In this document: in pieces, positions 23,101 through 33,121 of the stretch
How the letters are laid out: the number at the start of each line of letters is the position of its first letter
Numbering within the stretch: position 1 is the stretch's first letter
Source: Pleurotus djamor
Lineage: Eukaryota > Basidiomycota > Agaricomycetes > Agaricales > Pleurotaceae
DNA: 64,000 nucleotides
Direction of reading: 5' to 3'
NCBI GenBank assembly: GCA_029747585.1
Contig: JAPEVF010000024.1
Location: forward strand, 62,001 to 126,000
Program-made: the position numbers and the translations under genes
Notes under the pieces: generated by a model
Database searches by the model: none
The model's input: the letters and a program-made list of their open reading frames with translations, nothing else
What the model was told of the DNA's origin: nothing

Positions 23101-23548
23101 AAGGTGGGCGCTGTCTCCAGTCAAAACGACTTCGTGTAGCATTTTCATCATCCGGGAGTTCGCATATCTGCTGTCCCACAGACACATCGTCTCCCTGAAG
23201 CCATTCGAATTCGGCTGCACTTGAGTCTAAGCTATTCCGTCCACGAGGAGACACGCGAACTTGCTTTTGCCTTTGATGCCGTTTTGTCGTCGTCGTCTTA
23301 GGAGTAGGAAGAGGTTCACTGTATACGACAGCGGCATGTGCCTCCTGCTCCGCCAGCCATTCTGCTTCTTGTGGTGAGAATTCTTCGACACCGACCGTAG
23401 AAGATTCTGTCGCGTAATACCGATGTAGGAAAAGTTGTAGCCCTCCAGCGACGCGACGTTGACATTGTGGGTGTCCAATGTAAAATTGACGGAGAAAAGG
23501 CAGAGCAGGGGTTGGTTTTCTTCTATATCGTGCCTTTGACGCTACCAC
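20146..23548 (-). CDS. Superfamily 1 (Upf1/SMUBP2/Hcs1-like) helicase
   Basis: Eight exons join in frame and carry the full SF1 helicase set: GPPGTGKTKTIIETI (Walker A, spliced near 21960-22018), ATYTNVAVDNLVEGL (Ia), VVFLDEASMSTEPAALIP (Walker B), HVALIGDHKQLPPVI (III), MLDTQYRMHPGISSF (IV), TVDGFEGREKEVIIFSTVRN (V) and RRLNVGLTRAKRGLFVVG (VI). An N-terminal beta-rich region (LKANQFGRPVASFSLGPG, VLISRIDPLKEQP) matches the SMUBP2/Hcs1 layout. The predicted role is ATP-dependent unwinding of DNA or RNA. The N-terminus is odd: residues around RRVAGGLQLFLHRYYATESS resemble a mitochondrial presequence and cleavage site, but the frame stays open upstream of 23548 to about 23735 without an ATG. The start codon, or a short upstream exon, is therefore unresolved. 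Confidence 0.87.
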
Positions 23549-23771
23549 GCCGTTTTCAAAAGAATGGAGGCCATTGCGAAACGCACGGCAAAGTGCTGGG
23601 GTAGTACCGGCCAGTATGATAAAATGTGAAGTGGAAAAAGGGATGAGATAGACTGATCGTGTGAATTTGGGATATCGCGTTTCTTGACCGTGGGAAAGCG
23701 TATTTTGGGCCTGATCGAAGTCAATTCTCGAGTCAAACTTTCATTTCTTGAAGTATTACTGGAGGGACTGT

Positions 23772-25743
23772 CTACGGATTGTAATCAGAACGCATCCCTT
23801 CAGCAAGACTTCGAGGATCAACAACCCAAAGAGCGCCCTTAAATTTATCCTGCTCACGGTCCCCAGTAATGTCCTCGCTGCTCACAACCCACAAGGCCGC
23901 GGTGTTATCCTCGGTTGGATCATCGAGTACATCCACCCTACCTGCCGCCTTGGCCATCTTCATTTCCCGTAGGATAGACTTCACACTCGACTTGTTTGCA
24001 GTCAGAGTCGTCCACCCCAGCTCGGCACCCCAGAGCATACTTTCAACGGTGTGAGCTGTAAGTTTAGGATTCGCTTTAGTCACAGAAGCGCGTTGAATCT
24101 CCAGATCGGCCAGATGCTCTGGGAGGGCACGAGGATGCGGGATTGTTTCCTGCGACAGGATGTAGCGACAGGTTTGGCTGAGCGTTCTGAAGAAGGGCGA
24201 TGGGGGTGAGGGGAAAGTAAACGTGCTTAGCTCAGACGAGCAAGTCCGTGAAGGGGTCGCTGAGGGAAAGATGCGGATAGGGAGTAAAGGGATGAATGAG
24301 CGAGGATACCGAGAGTCTCTCCAGAAAAGCTCAGTCGCCAGATCACTGGTTGACAAATCGGATGGGAGGATCTTGGAATCGGGGAATAAGGCGTGGGCTC
24401 TTCGCTTTTCATGAACACCCCCGATCTTGGAAATGATTCGGACACACCGATCGCGAGCCTCTGGCGTGGTCCAAAATTCTAATCGCGGAACGGATGTCTC
24501 TGGTTCGGGAGATTGTATGTAGGGTGCCAGTTGGTCATGCATTTCATTAAGAAGCCCTTTGCACATTTCTTGAATCAACTGATTGGAGAGGGCGCGTGAG
24601 TGTTTATGGTCTCGTGAAGCCTGAGGAACGGTATCCGATGAGTTCTCGTTCGACTTGACACCTCTCTTTGCCTGCTTCCTTTCCTGCTTCCATTCGCGGT
24701 AAGTTTGCGAGGGAATGAATCGAGTATTGGCTTGTTCGACACTGGTGGGTAGTGACGAATGGGTAAGATCTGATACAAGCGCGATGAGGATCGAAAGGTC
24801 TAGATTGAGGAGAGGCGTCGGCTTGTAAACAAGCGATGTATCGGGTTGAGATGGAGGGAGTTGGACATTCTCTCTCTCTCCAAATTCAACTGTGATACCC
24901 ATGTCCTTGAGAGCTTGGACTGTTTCAGCGATACGTGGATCATTTTTGGTAGATGGGGTTGCATCAAGCCGTGTTAGACGCAGCGTTATGTGGGGTGGCG
25001 TGTCATAGCCTTCGACAAGATTTGCTTTGGAAGCATCCAGTAGAGAGCGTCCCATACGTAGGATAGAATTGTCAAGGCCATGCTGGCAAGGCCTGCCATT
25101 CCCTTCATTATCATCTTCATCGGAGCTTGTTAGATATGAATCGTACTCCCGGAATTCGGCCAAGAGACGAGAGTTCTTGATCCTATCATTTTGATTAGTG
25201 CCTTATACAGAGAAAGATATAGAGAAGAGGTGCATACGTGTTGACTCTAATCCATTGGCGTCCGTTGTCAGCAACGACATCGACTTTCACGCCGCTCCCC
25301 CTGTGAGAACTCTTCGAGTGCGAGTCCGTCTGGAAAGTTCTCATTATAGAGACTACAGGTGGAGGTGCACATAGTAGCTCGTCCCAAACTGAGATCAAGT
25401 ACGGAGCATTCGTTGAAAGCGGAGGCAAATTTGCCGATTCCGGTTTCTGGAGGAACTACTGAAATACCTGGATGTGAGACGATAAAGAAGACAAATGAGA
25501 GCCACATAGACATACTTTCTCAAGTGTCTCAAGATCCACCTTAATGGCTTCACGAAGTTTCTTGATTCCAGGAATATGTTCGGGTTGAAGCCAATGACCG
25601 TCGTCTGTGTCCTCATAATCCAGTGAAGAATCGATGATGGGCGGACGAGGCGTCAGCGGTTTGAAGTCAGAGATGATGCTGCATATTCCCTGAAGTTTTG
25701 CGCAAAGAACATGGAGATCGGGGTGGGCGATGTCGTTGGTCAT
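23772..25743 (-). CDS. DUF1308 family protein (C7orf25/UPF0415-like)
   Basis: Start ATG at 25743. Exon 1 gives LHVLCAKLQGICSIISDFKP and DGHWLQPEHIPGIKKLREAI. An intron ending at about 25456 leads to PYLISVWDELLCAPPPVV and VKVDVVADNGRQWIRVNT. A second intron (about 25190-25240) leads to a long exon with NSILRMGRSLLDASKANLV, LLNLDLSILIALVSDLTHSS, LEFWTTPEARDRCVRIISKI and the C-terminal LTAHTVESMLWGAELGWTTL. The motif V-D-V-V-A-D-x-G-x-x-W and the late T-x-E-S-M-x-W-G element match the DUF1308 family conserved from fungi to humans, whose C-terminal domain has been related to PIN-like nucleases (family knowledge, not seen directly). The biochemical role is unknown. It uses ordinary short introns and shows no damage. 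Confidence 0.85.
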
Positions 25744-26213
25744 ACTGGCAAGAGGTCGAGTCGCTGGCAAGACTTGACCTAAAGACGAAAAGAGTAGCAA
25801 CCGCCACGTGCATTCCCTTAACGAGAAATCAGGGTCACCCCTTCGACGTCAGGAGCTCGCTCCTATTTCCCGCCAACTTGAGCAATGTTATCTTACGCTG
25901 GCAGCACGTCTTTCACGTAAGGACTCCAGACCACTCCCATGGGGCAGCTTATCCGATAGCAGCGTACATAAAGCTGTTCGGCTCGAAGAAACCTAAGAAT
26001 AGGTATGTTCTTAGACACGAATTCGGAGGCGTGTGGCCGTGCTGGGAGTGTTCCACATGTACCGGTAAACTTTGTCCAAACCTCGATCAAAACACGCCCT
26101 TCTTTTCACCGTGATGCGTGAAAACAGGAACCAACTTTGGTTTATGGTTCAAACTCGCAGGTAGACTGGCCACGTCCCCCATCTCTTGATCCCTGCCACT
26201 TACCAGCTTCATT
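25744..26213. promoter_or_regulatory. Divergent intergenic region (DUF1308 / GH16)
   Basis: About 470 bases between two divergent start codons, so it should carry both promoters. No clear TATA box or operator-like repeat was identified. Confidence 0.4.
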
Positions 26214-27879
26214 ATGATGGGACAGATCCAGTTACTGGCATGCATCCTGTGTGCGGTGCTGTTACCAGGACGCGCAATGGCACAGTACGCGCTGAAGCAA
26301 CAATACGCAGGGTCGAATTTCTTCGACGGTTGGAACTTTTTTGGAAATGGTCAGCCTGACTCCCCTACCCAACCTCCTGATTTTCTTGGCATTGACGTTT
26401 ACCTCTCGATTCGTGCTCCTCAGTTGACAACCTGACGCTCGGGGATACCTTCTACCTCGATCGGCCATCTGCATTCTCTCAAAAGTTGGCTTACCTCAAT
26501 GGCGCCGGTAACGCGGTCATTAGAGTCGACAACTTCACCAACGTTCAAAAGGGTCAGAAGCGGAACTCGATCAGGTTAGAGTCGAAGGATCTTTACGACG
26601 TTGGAAGTCTTTGGATCATCGACGCACTTCATCTTCCATTTGGCTGTTCCGTGAGCAATCCCCTCTCCGACGCGCTCCTACAACTTTTCTGACGAGAGTT
26701 TGTCCTAGACGTGGCCTGCGTTCTGGTCTAAGGGAGACAACTGGCCATTCGGAGGAGAAATCGACATCGTATGTTGTACTCTTGCCATCCGACACAAATT
26801 TATTTTTGAACCTTGTCGTAGATCGAAGGCATCAACGAACTCAGTCGCAATCAAGCTGCATTACACACCACTGGCGGATGCTCGAAACAAGAAGCTCCCA
26901 ACATCCAAGTTGGGCAAACCCTCGGTGCCGATTGCTCTATCCCCGCAGGTTGCGTTGTAGCAGAAACAAAGCCGAACAGCTATGGTAAATCATTCGGACA
27001 GAATGGTGGAGGTGTATGGGCCACCCAGTTTGATGTATCCGGAATTTAGTAAGTGATTTCCTTATGTATTCTTCGAACCTTTCCCTTAAATAGTGTGTTT
27101 GTTAGTATATGGTATTGGCCGGTACGTTGTTCACCTTACATATCATGCATGCTTTGACACAGCCGATCTCATAGCGTTCAGCTATACCTCAGTCCATCCG
27201 GTCCCCCAATGAAAGCGCATTGAACCTGGCAGACTGGGGCTTACCATCCGCCTCATTCCCAGCGAATTCCTGCGATATTCCTAAATTCTTCACAGCCCAA
27301 CGCCTTGTCCTAAACATCGCACTCTGCGGTGTGTGGTATGTGCTCCCTTTCGCACTTGCGCGGCATGATGGTTGCTGTGACTGATTCCTGATTGCCCGAT
27401 AGGGCTGGGGTTGGGAATATATATAAGTCGACTTGTGGGGGATCTGGAGACCCTGCGGCATGCGTGCGTTCATTTGCTCCCTGGCTAGAAACCGATTGAT
27501 GTTGATTGCGTCTTCGTTACTATAGTACGAAGACAACGTCGTGGGACCTGGAAGCCCAAAATACGACAACGCCTTCTTCGAAATCCAATACGTTCGCGTT
27601 TACTCCGCTGCTGCAGCACCAGTCCCATCGAACACTTCAGCCACAGTAGCGACGACGGAGACACCCACGATACCCACATCAATCGTCACTTCAACCACTA
27701 TCCGTCCGGATAGCACGACCACATTGACGAGGTTCTCCGCCGCAGAGTCCCCGTTATCGCCATCGACGACGCCTACTGCTCAAGGGGCTAGTTCATCGGC
27801 TTGTCACCGTAGTTCCTTCAGTCTTCATCCGCTTTTCTTCTTCTTATTGGGCTTAGTTTATTTGTCGTTTATCTGCTAG
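26214..27879 (+). CDS. Glycoside hydrolase family 16 (beta-glucanase-like), first of a tandem pair
   Basis: ATG 26214 opens a signal peptide ([17 protein letters not shown]). Seven introns split the gene. Ordered motifs: [81 protein letters not shown] joined by an intron to [61 protein letters not shown] and [11 protein letters not shown]. The catalytic E-I-D-I-I-E (ExDxxE) is intact, with nucleophile Glu before Ile-Asp and acid/base Glu after the intron. A Ser/Thr-rich stalk and hydrophobic end ([14 protein letters not shown]) suggest a GPI anchor. The likely substrate is a beta-1,3 or mixed-linkage glucan at the cell wall. A paralogue lies at 29534-31041. Confidence 0.9.
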
Positions 27880-27981
27880 TACCAGTTATCGTCGTAGAGG
27901 ACTTGAATCATATACCTGAAGACTTGTATGTCCGTTTGGATTACGGAGTGGGGGTCACCTCCTCGCCATAGCACCCGAAGA

Positions 27982-29072
27982 TTAGGCGGGTTCAACAACG
28001 ATTTCGAGTCCACCAAACCTCAACTCCGCGTCGATTGAATTCGCCCAGTTCCGGATGTTCTGCCTTGACCAGTCGAATTTCCCTACGAGAGCATCTAGTC
28101 CATAGACGTTTCCGCGAGAGAGACGTCGCCCGCTTCGAGAGGGCTTTAGTTTTAACGGGCGGAGACGGCGGGGTGGCGTGCAGTTTGTCCAGATGTCACA
28201 ATCATCGTCATAAACTCGACCGTTTAAGTCCAGATCGGGACTAGAGTCAGATTCGAAAGAGGATGGAGGATTGGAAGGGACGTCCTGCGACCAGGCATTG
28301 TAGATTGTGAGTATCCTCGATAACGACGGCCGTCCAGTAGTCAAAGATTCGAACACCTCACGATTAGAACGGTAGATGGAATCCAGCTGCCGTCCTAGCC
28401 GGTAAATGGCGAACTTGGGGTGAACATGGCTCTTCCGAACGGGTAGTTCATCAAAAGGATACAAGATGATTTTGAAATCGGTGACAGCAACTGGGGTCTC
28501 GGCGGGGGGAACATTTATTTGAAAGGTTAACCAGGATTCACCCATTAATTCCGAGTTCAATGGTATGAATGTGTATTCGAATATCCCATCCTGCCATAAT
28601 CATCAGCATAAAGAAGACAGAGTCGGAGACGCTACGCACTGGTATGATCGGAAAATCGCTGCGACGGTATAAATTTGAGTGATACTGCTCAATGACTTGA
28701 TCCGCAGGCAGCAGTCCCCAGCCATTTTCATGAAGACACTGTAAGGTTGCACCGCCTACTGATATGTGAGAATCACTAATGATGAACGATCAACGAAAGG
28801 TAGAGCTGACACCGAAAGACGTTGTTCCTCGTATCCAAATTGAGGGTGTTGGGCTTCATATGCCACCAGAATTCCAGCGCAGTTATCCGTTTGTCGGATA
28901 GAGACCGCGGAATGAGGTGACAGTACACAACAGGATGAGGAGAAATATTCTCTATGAGGCATCGCCTCCCATTGGGGCCAGCGGCGTCGACGCGCCGTTT
29001 GGAGTTCTTCCAAAATTTGGCAGTGTAATCGGGACCACTGCTACTTTCAGCTTCGGCCGTGTTTAGATCCAT
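27982..29072 (-). CDS. Fungal HNH-nuclease-domain-like protein
   Basis: Start ATG at 29072; three exons with introns at about 28760-28812 and 28582-28640. The N-terminal part reads RRCLIENISPHPVVYCHLIP, then ITALEFWWHMKPNTLNLDTR and NNVFRLGGATLQCLHENGWG. This is the pattern of a widespread Agaricomycete family annotated as HNH nuclease domain proteins (Cys, then Tyr-Cys-His-Leu-x-Pro, then Asn-x-Asp-x-Arg-x-N-x-F-R). The C-terminal part (LPADQVIEQYHSNLYRRSDF, FEYTFIPLNSELMGESW, HVHPKFAIYRLGRQLDSIY) continues the family, and an Arg-rich segment precedes FDWSRQNIRNWANSIDAELR. Nuclease activity is not established for these proteins. It lies inverted between two GH16 paralogues, overlapping neither. 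Confidence 0.7.
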
Positions 29073-29533
29073 AAGTCCGTCCCTAAGATTGAAATTTGGA
29101 AGCCTCGTTGCTCACAATTGTTACCGTCGCTCGGATGTCGCCGTCGTGGTTGGTGTCAAGTTGGGGTCCCAACTTGTTGTTCGTGATATACAATGTGTTC
29201 GGTTCAAGGCTGGTTGCTTGATGTCCATTTTGGAACCAACGAAGGCATCTTCGGAGGGTCAGGGGCTTTCGTGATGGAGCCACGTTTCTCTATACATCGA
29301 CAGTGTTTTTGTACCGTAGACGCAGGGGTTACATCGAATGACTTCCATGACCCAGAAGGACAATGGCCTTTGGTGGCCGTGATTTGAACCATCGTAGCAA
29401 GCTTCATTCTCGAGGAACCACGACTCAGAGCTTAATTTAATTTGCGAATAATGATAAGGACAACGAGGAGGCGGGCATTCGAACGCACCTCCACCTCTCC
29501 TTCGCCCACCACCCAGCACAGAGCCTAGCCGCA
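29073..29533. promoter_or_regulatory. Divergent intergenic region (HNH-like / GH16)
   Basis: About 460 bases between divergent starts. No coding signal; it should hold promoters for both genes. Confidence 0.4.
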
Positions 29534-31041
29534 ATGTACGCGTTCCTCGCCCTCTGGATAGGGTTCGTAGCATCCCCGTCTTTATGTACGACGTACTACC
29601 CAATGCGCGAGCACTCCGGGGCAACTTTCTTCGATGGCTGGAACTACTATGGCAGCTGTAAGCATCTCCACTAACGCAAGCTCGAAAGATAAAACAATCA
29701 CCTACATAATTCTCTTTACACCAGGGGACAACCTGACCCTCGCAAACGTCATCTACCTCAACGAAACCACAGCCTACGACCAGAGACTGACATACGTCAA
29801 CGAAGCCGGCAACGCTATCGTCCGCGTCGACAATTTCACCGACGTAGCGATCAATCAGACACGGAATTCCATTAGATTGGAATCCAAGGACCTGTACGAT
29901 AAGGGCAGTTTGTGGATTTTTGATGCGTTGCACATCCCATTTGGATGTTCGGTGGGCTTCTTTTCGTAAACTCCAGGGGTGACCGAGCTGACTATGTGTT
30001 CCTGAAATGCAGGTATGGCCCGCGTTTTGGGCGAAGGGAGATGACTGGCCGAATGGCGGTGAGATAGACATCGTGCGTCCAGCCTTGCGGAGGAATGAGC
30101 ACCGACGATTACGAAAGCTAATTTTTGCAGGTCGAGGCAATCAACTTGATGGAGCGGAACCAGGTCGCACTGCATACAACACCAGGATGCATGAAAGCAA
30201 ACACCTCCAACGTTCAGCTTGGGCAAACGCTCGAACTTGACTGCTCGACGGCGGCAGGGTGTGTGGTTGCTGAAAGCAAGGACAACAGCTATGGGAAAGA
30301 TTTCGCTGATAATGGAGGAGGCGTTTTTGCCACTCAATTTGAGGCTTCTGGCATCAAGTACGTCAGTCATGTTGAGTTATCGAAAGGAATCTGTACTGAC
30401 TTTAACGTGATAGTATCTGGTTCTGGCCTGTGAGTTTACTCAAAGCTTATGGCTAAGCATGAATGGCGGTCAACGGTCTTCATAGCGTTCTTCCGTACCT
30501 CAGTCGATCAGCGAGTCAAAGGGCGAAGCCCTCACTGACTTGGCAGACTGGGGTACCCCAACGGCTTCGTATGCAGATGATTCGTGCAACATAGACCAGT
30601 TCTTCACTCCCCAGCGACTGGTGCTGAACATTGCTCTCTGTGGTATTTGGTGAGCGTTTCCACTCTCCTCGAGTGTGGAGTGTGTGGATAACTCACCAAC
30701 TCGACTCAACTACAGGGCGGGTCCGGCGTTCAAGCGGCAGGGGAAGTGCGGTAAAGGAACCTGCGTGAGTAGTCGCATCATACTTCAACAGACGCAGAAT
30801 ACGACCTAATCCCGCACAGGAGGACTACATCACGGGTCCAGGTTCTCCAAAATTCGATGAAGCGTACTTTGAGGTCAAGTCTGTGCGAACATATACAACA
30901 GCCTCGTCGATACCCAGTGCAACCTGGCCTGCGAGTGCATCCAAAGCGACTAATGGAGCCCCCTCGTCTGGTACACCAGCCTTGCACTTGACAAGCGCTA
31001 TGATATTATTGTTCTTGTTGGTTGGTTTCGCAGCAATATAG
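29534..31041 (+). CDS. Glycoside hydrolase family 16 (beta-glucanase-like), second of a tandem pair
   Basis: ATG 29534 begins a signal peptide (MYAFLALWIGFVASPSLC). The exon layout mirrors the first copy: [76 protein letters not shown] joined to [70 protein letters not shown] and FEVKSVRTYTTA. The ExDxxE catalytic motif is intact (E-I-D-I-V-E). The C-terminus is a Ser/Ala stalk plus a hydrophobic stretch (SAMILLFLLVGFAAI), as for a GPI signal. Introns fall at equivalent places to the 26.2-27.9 kb paralogue, so the pair arose by duplication. Many N-x-S/T sites are present in the first third. Likely a cell-surface beta-glucan-active enzyme. Confidence 0.9.
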
Positions 31042-31404
31042 TTAGTTGGTTTGGTTGGCTGGGGTGCTTCGGTTTATTTCGTTCATTCGGACTAGGTACA
31101 CTCGTTGAGCTATTTAACAGACTATCATTAACTCACAAGTTATATAATTGAGGCTTACGGCCTTCCATGGATATTTGTGAGACACATGTAGTGTTCAAGG
31201 GCGTAGGCATGCGAGAGATTTGCATGCCATTGAGCACATTGACGCGCAACGAGGTCGCGGATTTTGATTATCAAGTCCAACCAAAGCGTACAGCACTAAT
31301 CACAGCTAGAAAGAAATCTAAGGAAATTCAGCTTACGGCCTCTCGAATCAATCAGAGTTGGAACTTACATACAAGAATAGAGCACAACCATGCCAGCAGC
31401 ATTA
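31042..31404. other. Convergent intergenic region (GH16 / OST4)
   Basis: About 360 bases holding the two 3' ends. A partially self-complementary stretch around 31208-31228 (GGCATGCGAGAGATTTGCATGCC) could form a hairpin; its role is unknown. Confidence 0.35.
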
Positions 31405-31542
31405 TTATCGGCTAGCATTTCCATTCGCATGAGCCTCCATTTGCTTTGCATTGACTGCGACAAAGTGGTACGCGATGACCGCCAACATGGAGAAGACACC
31501 GAGACTGTTGGCCAGCGCGTAAAGTGTCTCGTGTGATATCAT
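31405..31542 (-). CDS. OST4: Dolichyl-diphosphooligosaccharide-protein glycosyltransferase subunit 4 (OST4)
   Basis: An uninterrupted 45-codon frame on the minus strand, ATG 31542 to TAA 31405. It begins MISHETLYALANSLGVFSML and continues AVIAYHFVAVNAKQ before a short polar tail. This is the signature of Ost4: an N-terminal MI(S/T) start, one transmembrane helix of about 20 residues, then Y-H-x-V-A-V-N. Ost4 is an ER membrane mini-subunit that links the catalytic Stt3 to Ost3/Ost6 in the oligosaccharyltransferase complex, supporting N-glycosylation. The length fits the family (about 30-45 residues). It is divergent from QCR8, with 260 bases between the starts. Such short genes are commonly missed in automatic annotation. 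Confidence 0.88.
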   Translation of the reverse strand: MISHETLYALANSLGVFSMLAVIAYHFVAVNAKQMEAHANGNASR

Positions 31543-31802
31543 TCTAGCATATTTTCCCGTAAGTCCAGTAACTCGAGCGAATGAGACGAAGACAAGAGCG
31601 TACTGTGAAGGAGTGTAATTGTCGATGAATGATGAAGTCAGGACACGTCGAGCTCGCGTGTGGCCGTCTCATGTTTGCGTATGTTTGATCTCGAGGCCGT
31701 CGGGGAGGGTCGGTGGTCTGCCAGTAAATCCGCTCGCCGCGCTTCGTCTTGTGTTCACTTTTATCCTCCTCGTCTTAGAATTTTGAGCTCTGCTTGCCCA
31801 AC
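31543..31802. promoter_or_regulatory. Shared promoter region of OST4 and QCR8
   Basis: 260 bases between the two divergent start codons. No clear TATA box seen on either strand. Confidence 0.4.
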
Positions 31803-32457
31803 ATGCGTGCTACCGTTCCTCGCCACAGTGATATGCCAGGATGTGAGTCTTTGAAATATTCAGTGTGGACTATATTGATAATTTCCGTATTTAGTGAAGA
31901 ATGCCTGGGTGAGCACACTTTCTACTTGGTAGTTTGTCGCCGTGGCGCACGAAGTCGTGGGCATCGTTTACGAGAAGAACAAGCTCGTCGTGTCATGGCT
32001 GCTGGATAACGTGCTTGGCACCGGACTGACTGGAGGTTGCATGATAGAACGTTTGGTGGGGTGACAAACATGGGCTCGTGAAGCAAAAGGGAATTGTCAC
32101 CTACGGTGCGTAGTTCTTGCCGTGTCGAAGTCACTCAGTGCTCATAACCTGCATAAACCAGGCATTTCTCCATTCCAAGTTTCTCCTACCCGTCACATGG
32201 TTCGTGGCTGGCTATTCAATGGAACCTCCCGGATAGCTGCCCAAGCACCGTACTTTGTTGTTCCCTTCGTTATTGGTGAGTTTTAGTCTGATGCTTTTGA
32301 ACTTATGGCTCTATTCCGTTTCGGAGGGTGTGGCTGTCGTCATGGATTGACTAACGTTTTGCGCGTTTTAGGCTACGGGGTCTACGCATGGGCAAAGAAG
32401 TTTGATGAATACCAGAACAGCAAGGCTGGACACATTGCTTCAGGAGGACATCATTGA
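31803..32457 (+). CDS. QCR8: Cytochrome b-c1 complex subunit 8
   Basis: Five exons (31803-31842, 31895-31908, 32048-32105, 32162-32275, 32372-32457) join to exactly 103 residues. Motifs in order: MRATVPRHSDMPG, NVWWGDKHGLVKQKGIVTY, GISPFQVSPTRHMVRGWLFN, AAQAPYFVVPFVIGYGVYAW and YQNSKAGHIASGGHH. These match fungal Qcr8, the small ubiquinone-binding subunit of mitochondrial complex III, with its single membrane helix in the PYFVVPFVIGYGVY region. Exon 2 is only 14 nt (adding about LKNAW); it keeps the frame, but the extra residues are not typical, so an alternative splice joint there is possible. The gene ends with the usual Lys/Asn-Ser-Lys-Ala-Gly-His motif. Confidence 0.93.
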
Positions 32458-33121
32458 ACAAAATTTTCCATACACAACGTATTCCATCGCTCGGACCAGA
32501 AATGATGATGTTTGCACAGACCTGTATGTCCATATGGCGGTGCATGGTCACTTTTCCGAGAATATAGATCCCTCTAGACCTCGCGTACTTGGCCATTGAT
32601 TGGGGGGACAGATTACCCCGGAGGAGTATCTTCGCAGGCAAAAGCAAGGAACCAGGAACGCAACGAGGAAAGGGTTCTTGAGTAAGATAATTGATATAGT
32701 TTTGTTGTTCTGCTCGATCGCCGACCTCAACGCCCTCGCCTTCTCCTCCATCACCGACTGCGCTGATATCTTCACCACCGCCTCTGATTTTCAGCGGTTT
32801 CGTGTACGTGTGTGGCTACCTCCGAGTGCTTGTTGGTGTAGTTTTCCTGCATTGCTGGGAAATTATCAGCGAGGCTAACTGATCGGACTTGTGTGTGCCG
32901 CAGCCTCTGCCTAATTATATAACATTCGACGCGTCGAACTGGCCGGAAGCATTTGAAGTTTACATTTCGGAAGAGAACACCAGAACTCCCAAATCTCACC
33001 CCTTCTCGAATAACTCAAAGTCAGCCAGTGACATTCCCCCTTTTCCTCAATTCCGCCCGCCTTTTTGTCTCTTTTGTATTGCTCCTCTTTTGCTTCATCT
33101 CCATATTGGAGTTACCTGTAC
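32458..33121. other. Intergenic region (QCR8 / RasGAP)
   Basis: About 660 bases. It holds the QCR8 3' UTR and RasGAP upstream sequence. Open frames exist on both strands near 32550-32880 (for example one starting MGGQITPEEYLRRQKQGT on the plus strand) but lack recognisable domains, and no supported model was found. Confidence 0.4.

Noticed and set aside
29259..30140. 293-codon minus-strand frame across the second GH16 gene
   Set aside because: It overlaps exons with intact GH16 motifs on the plus strand and has no recognisable domain.
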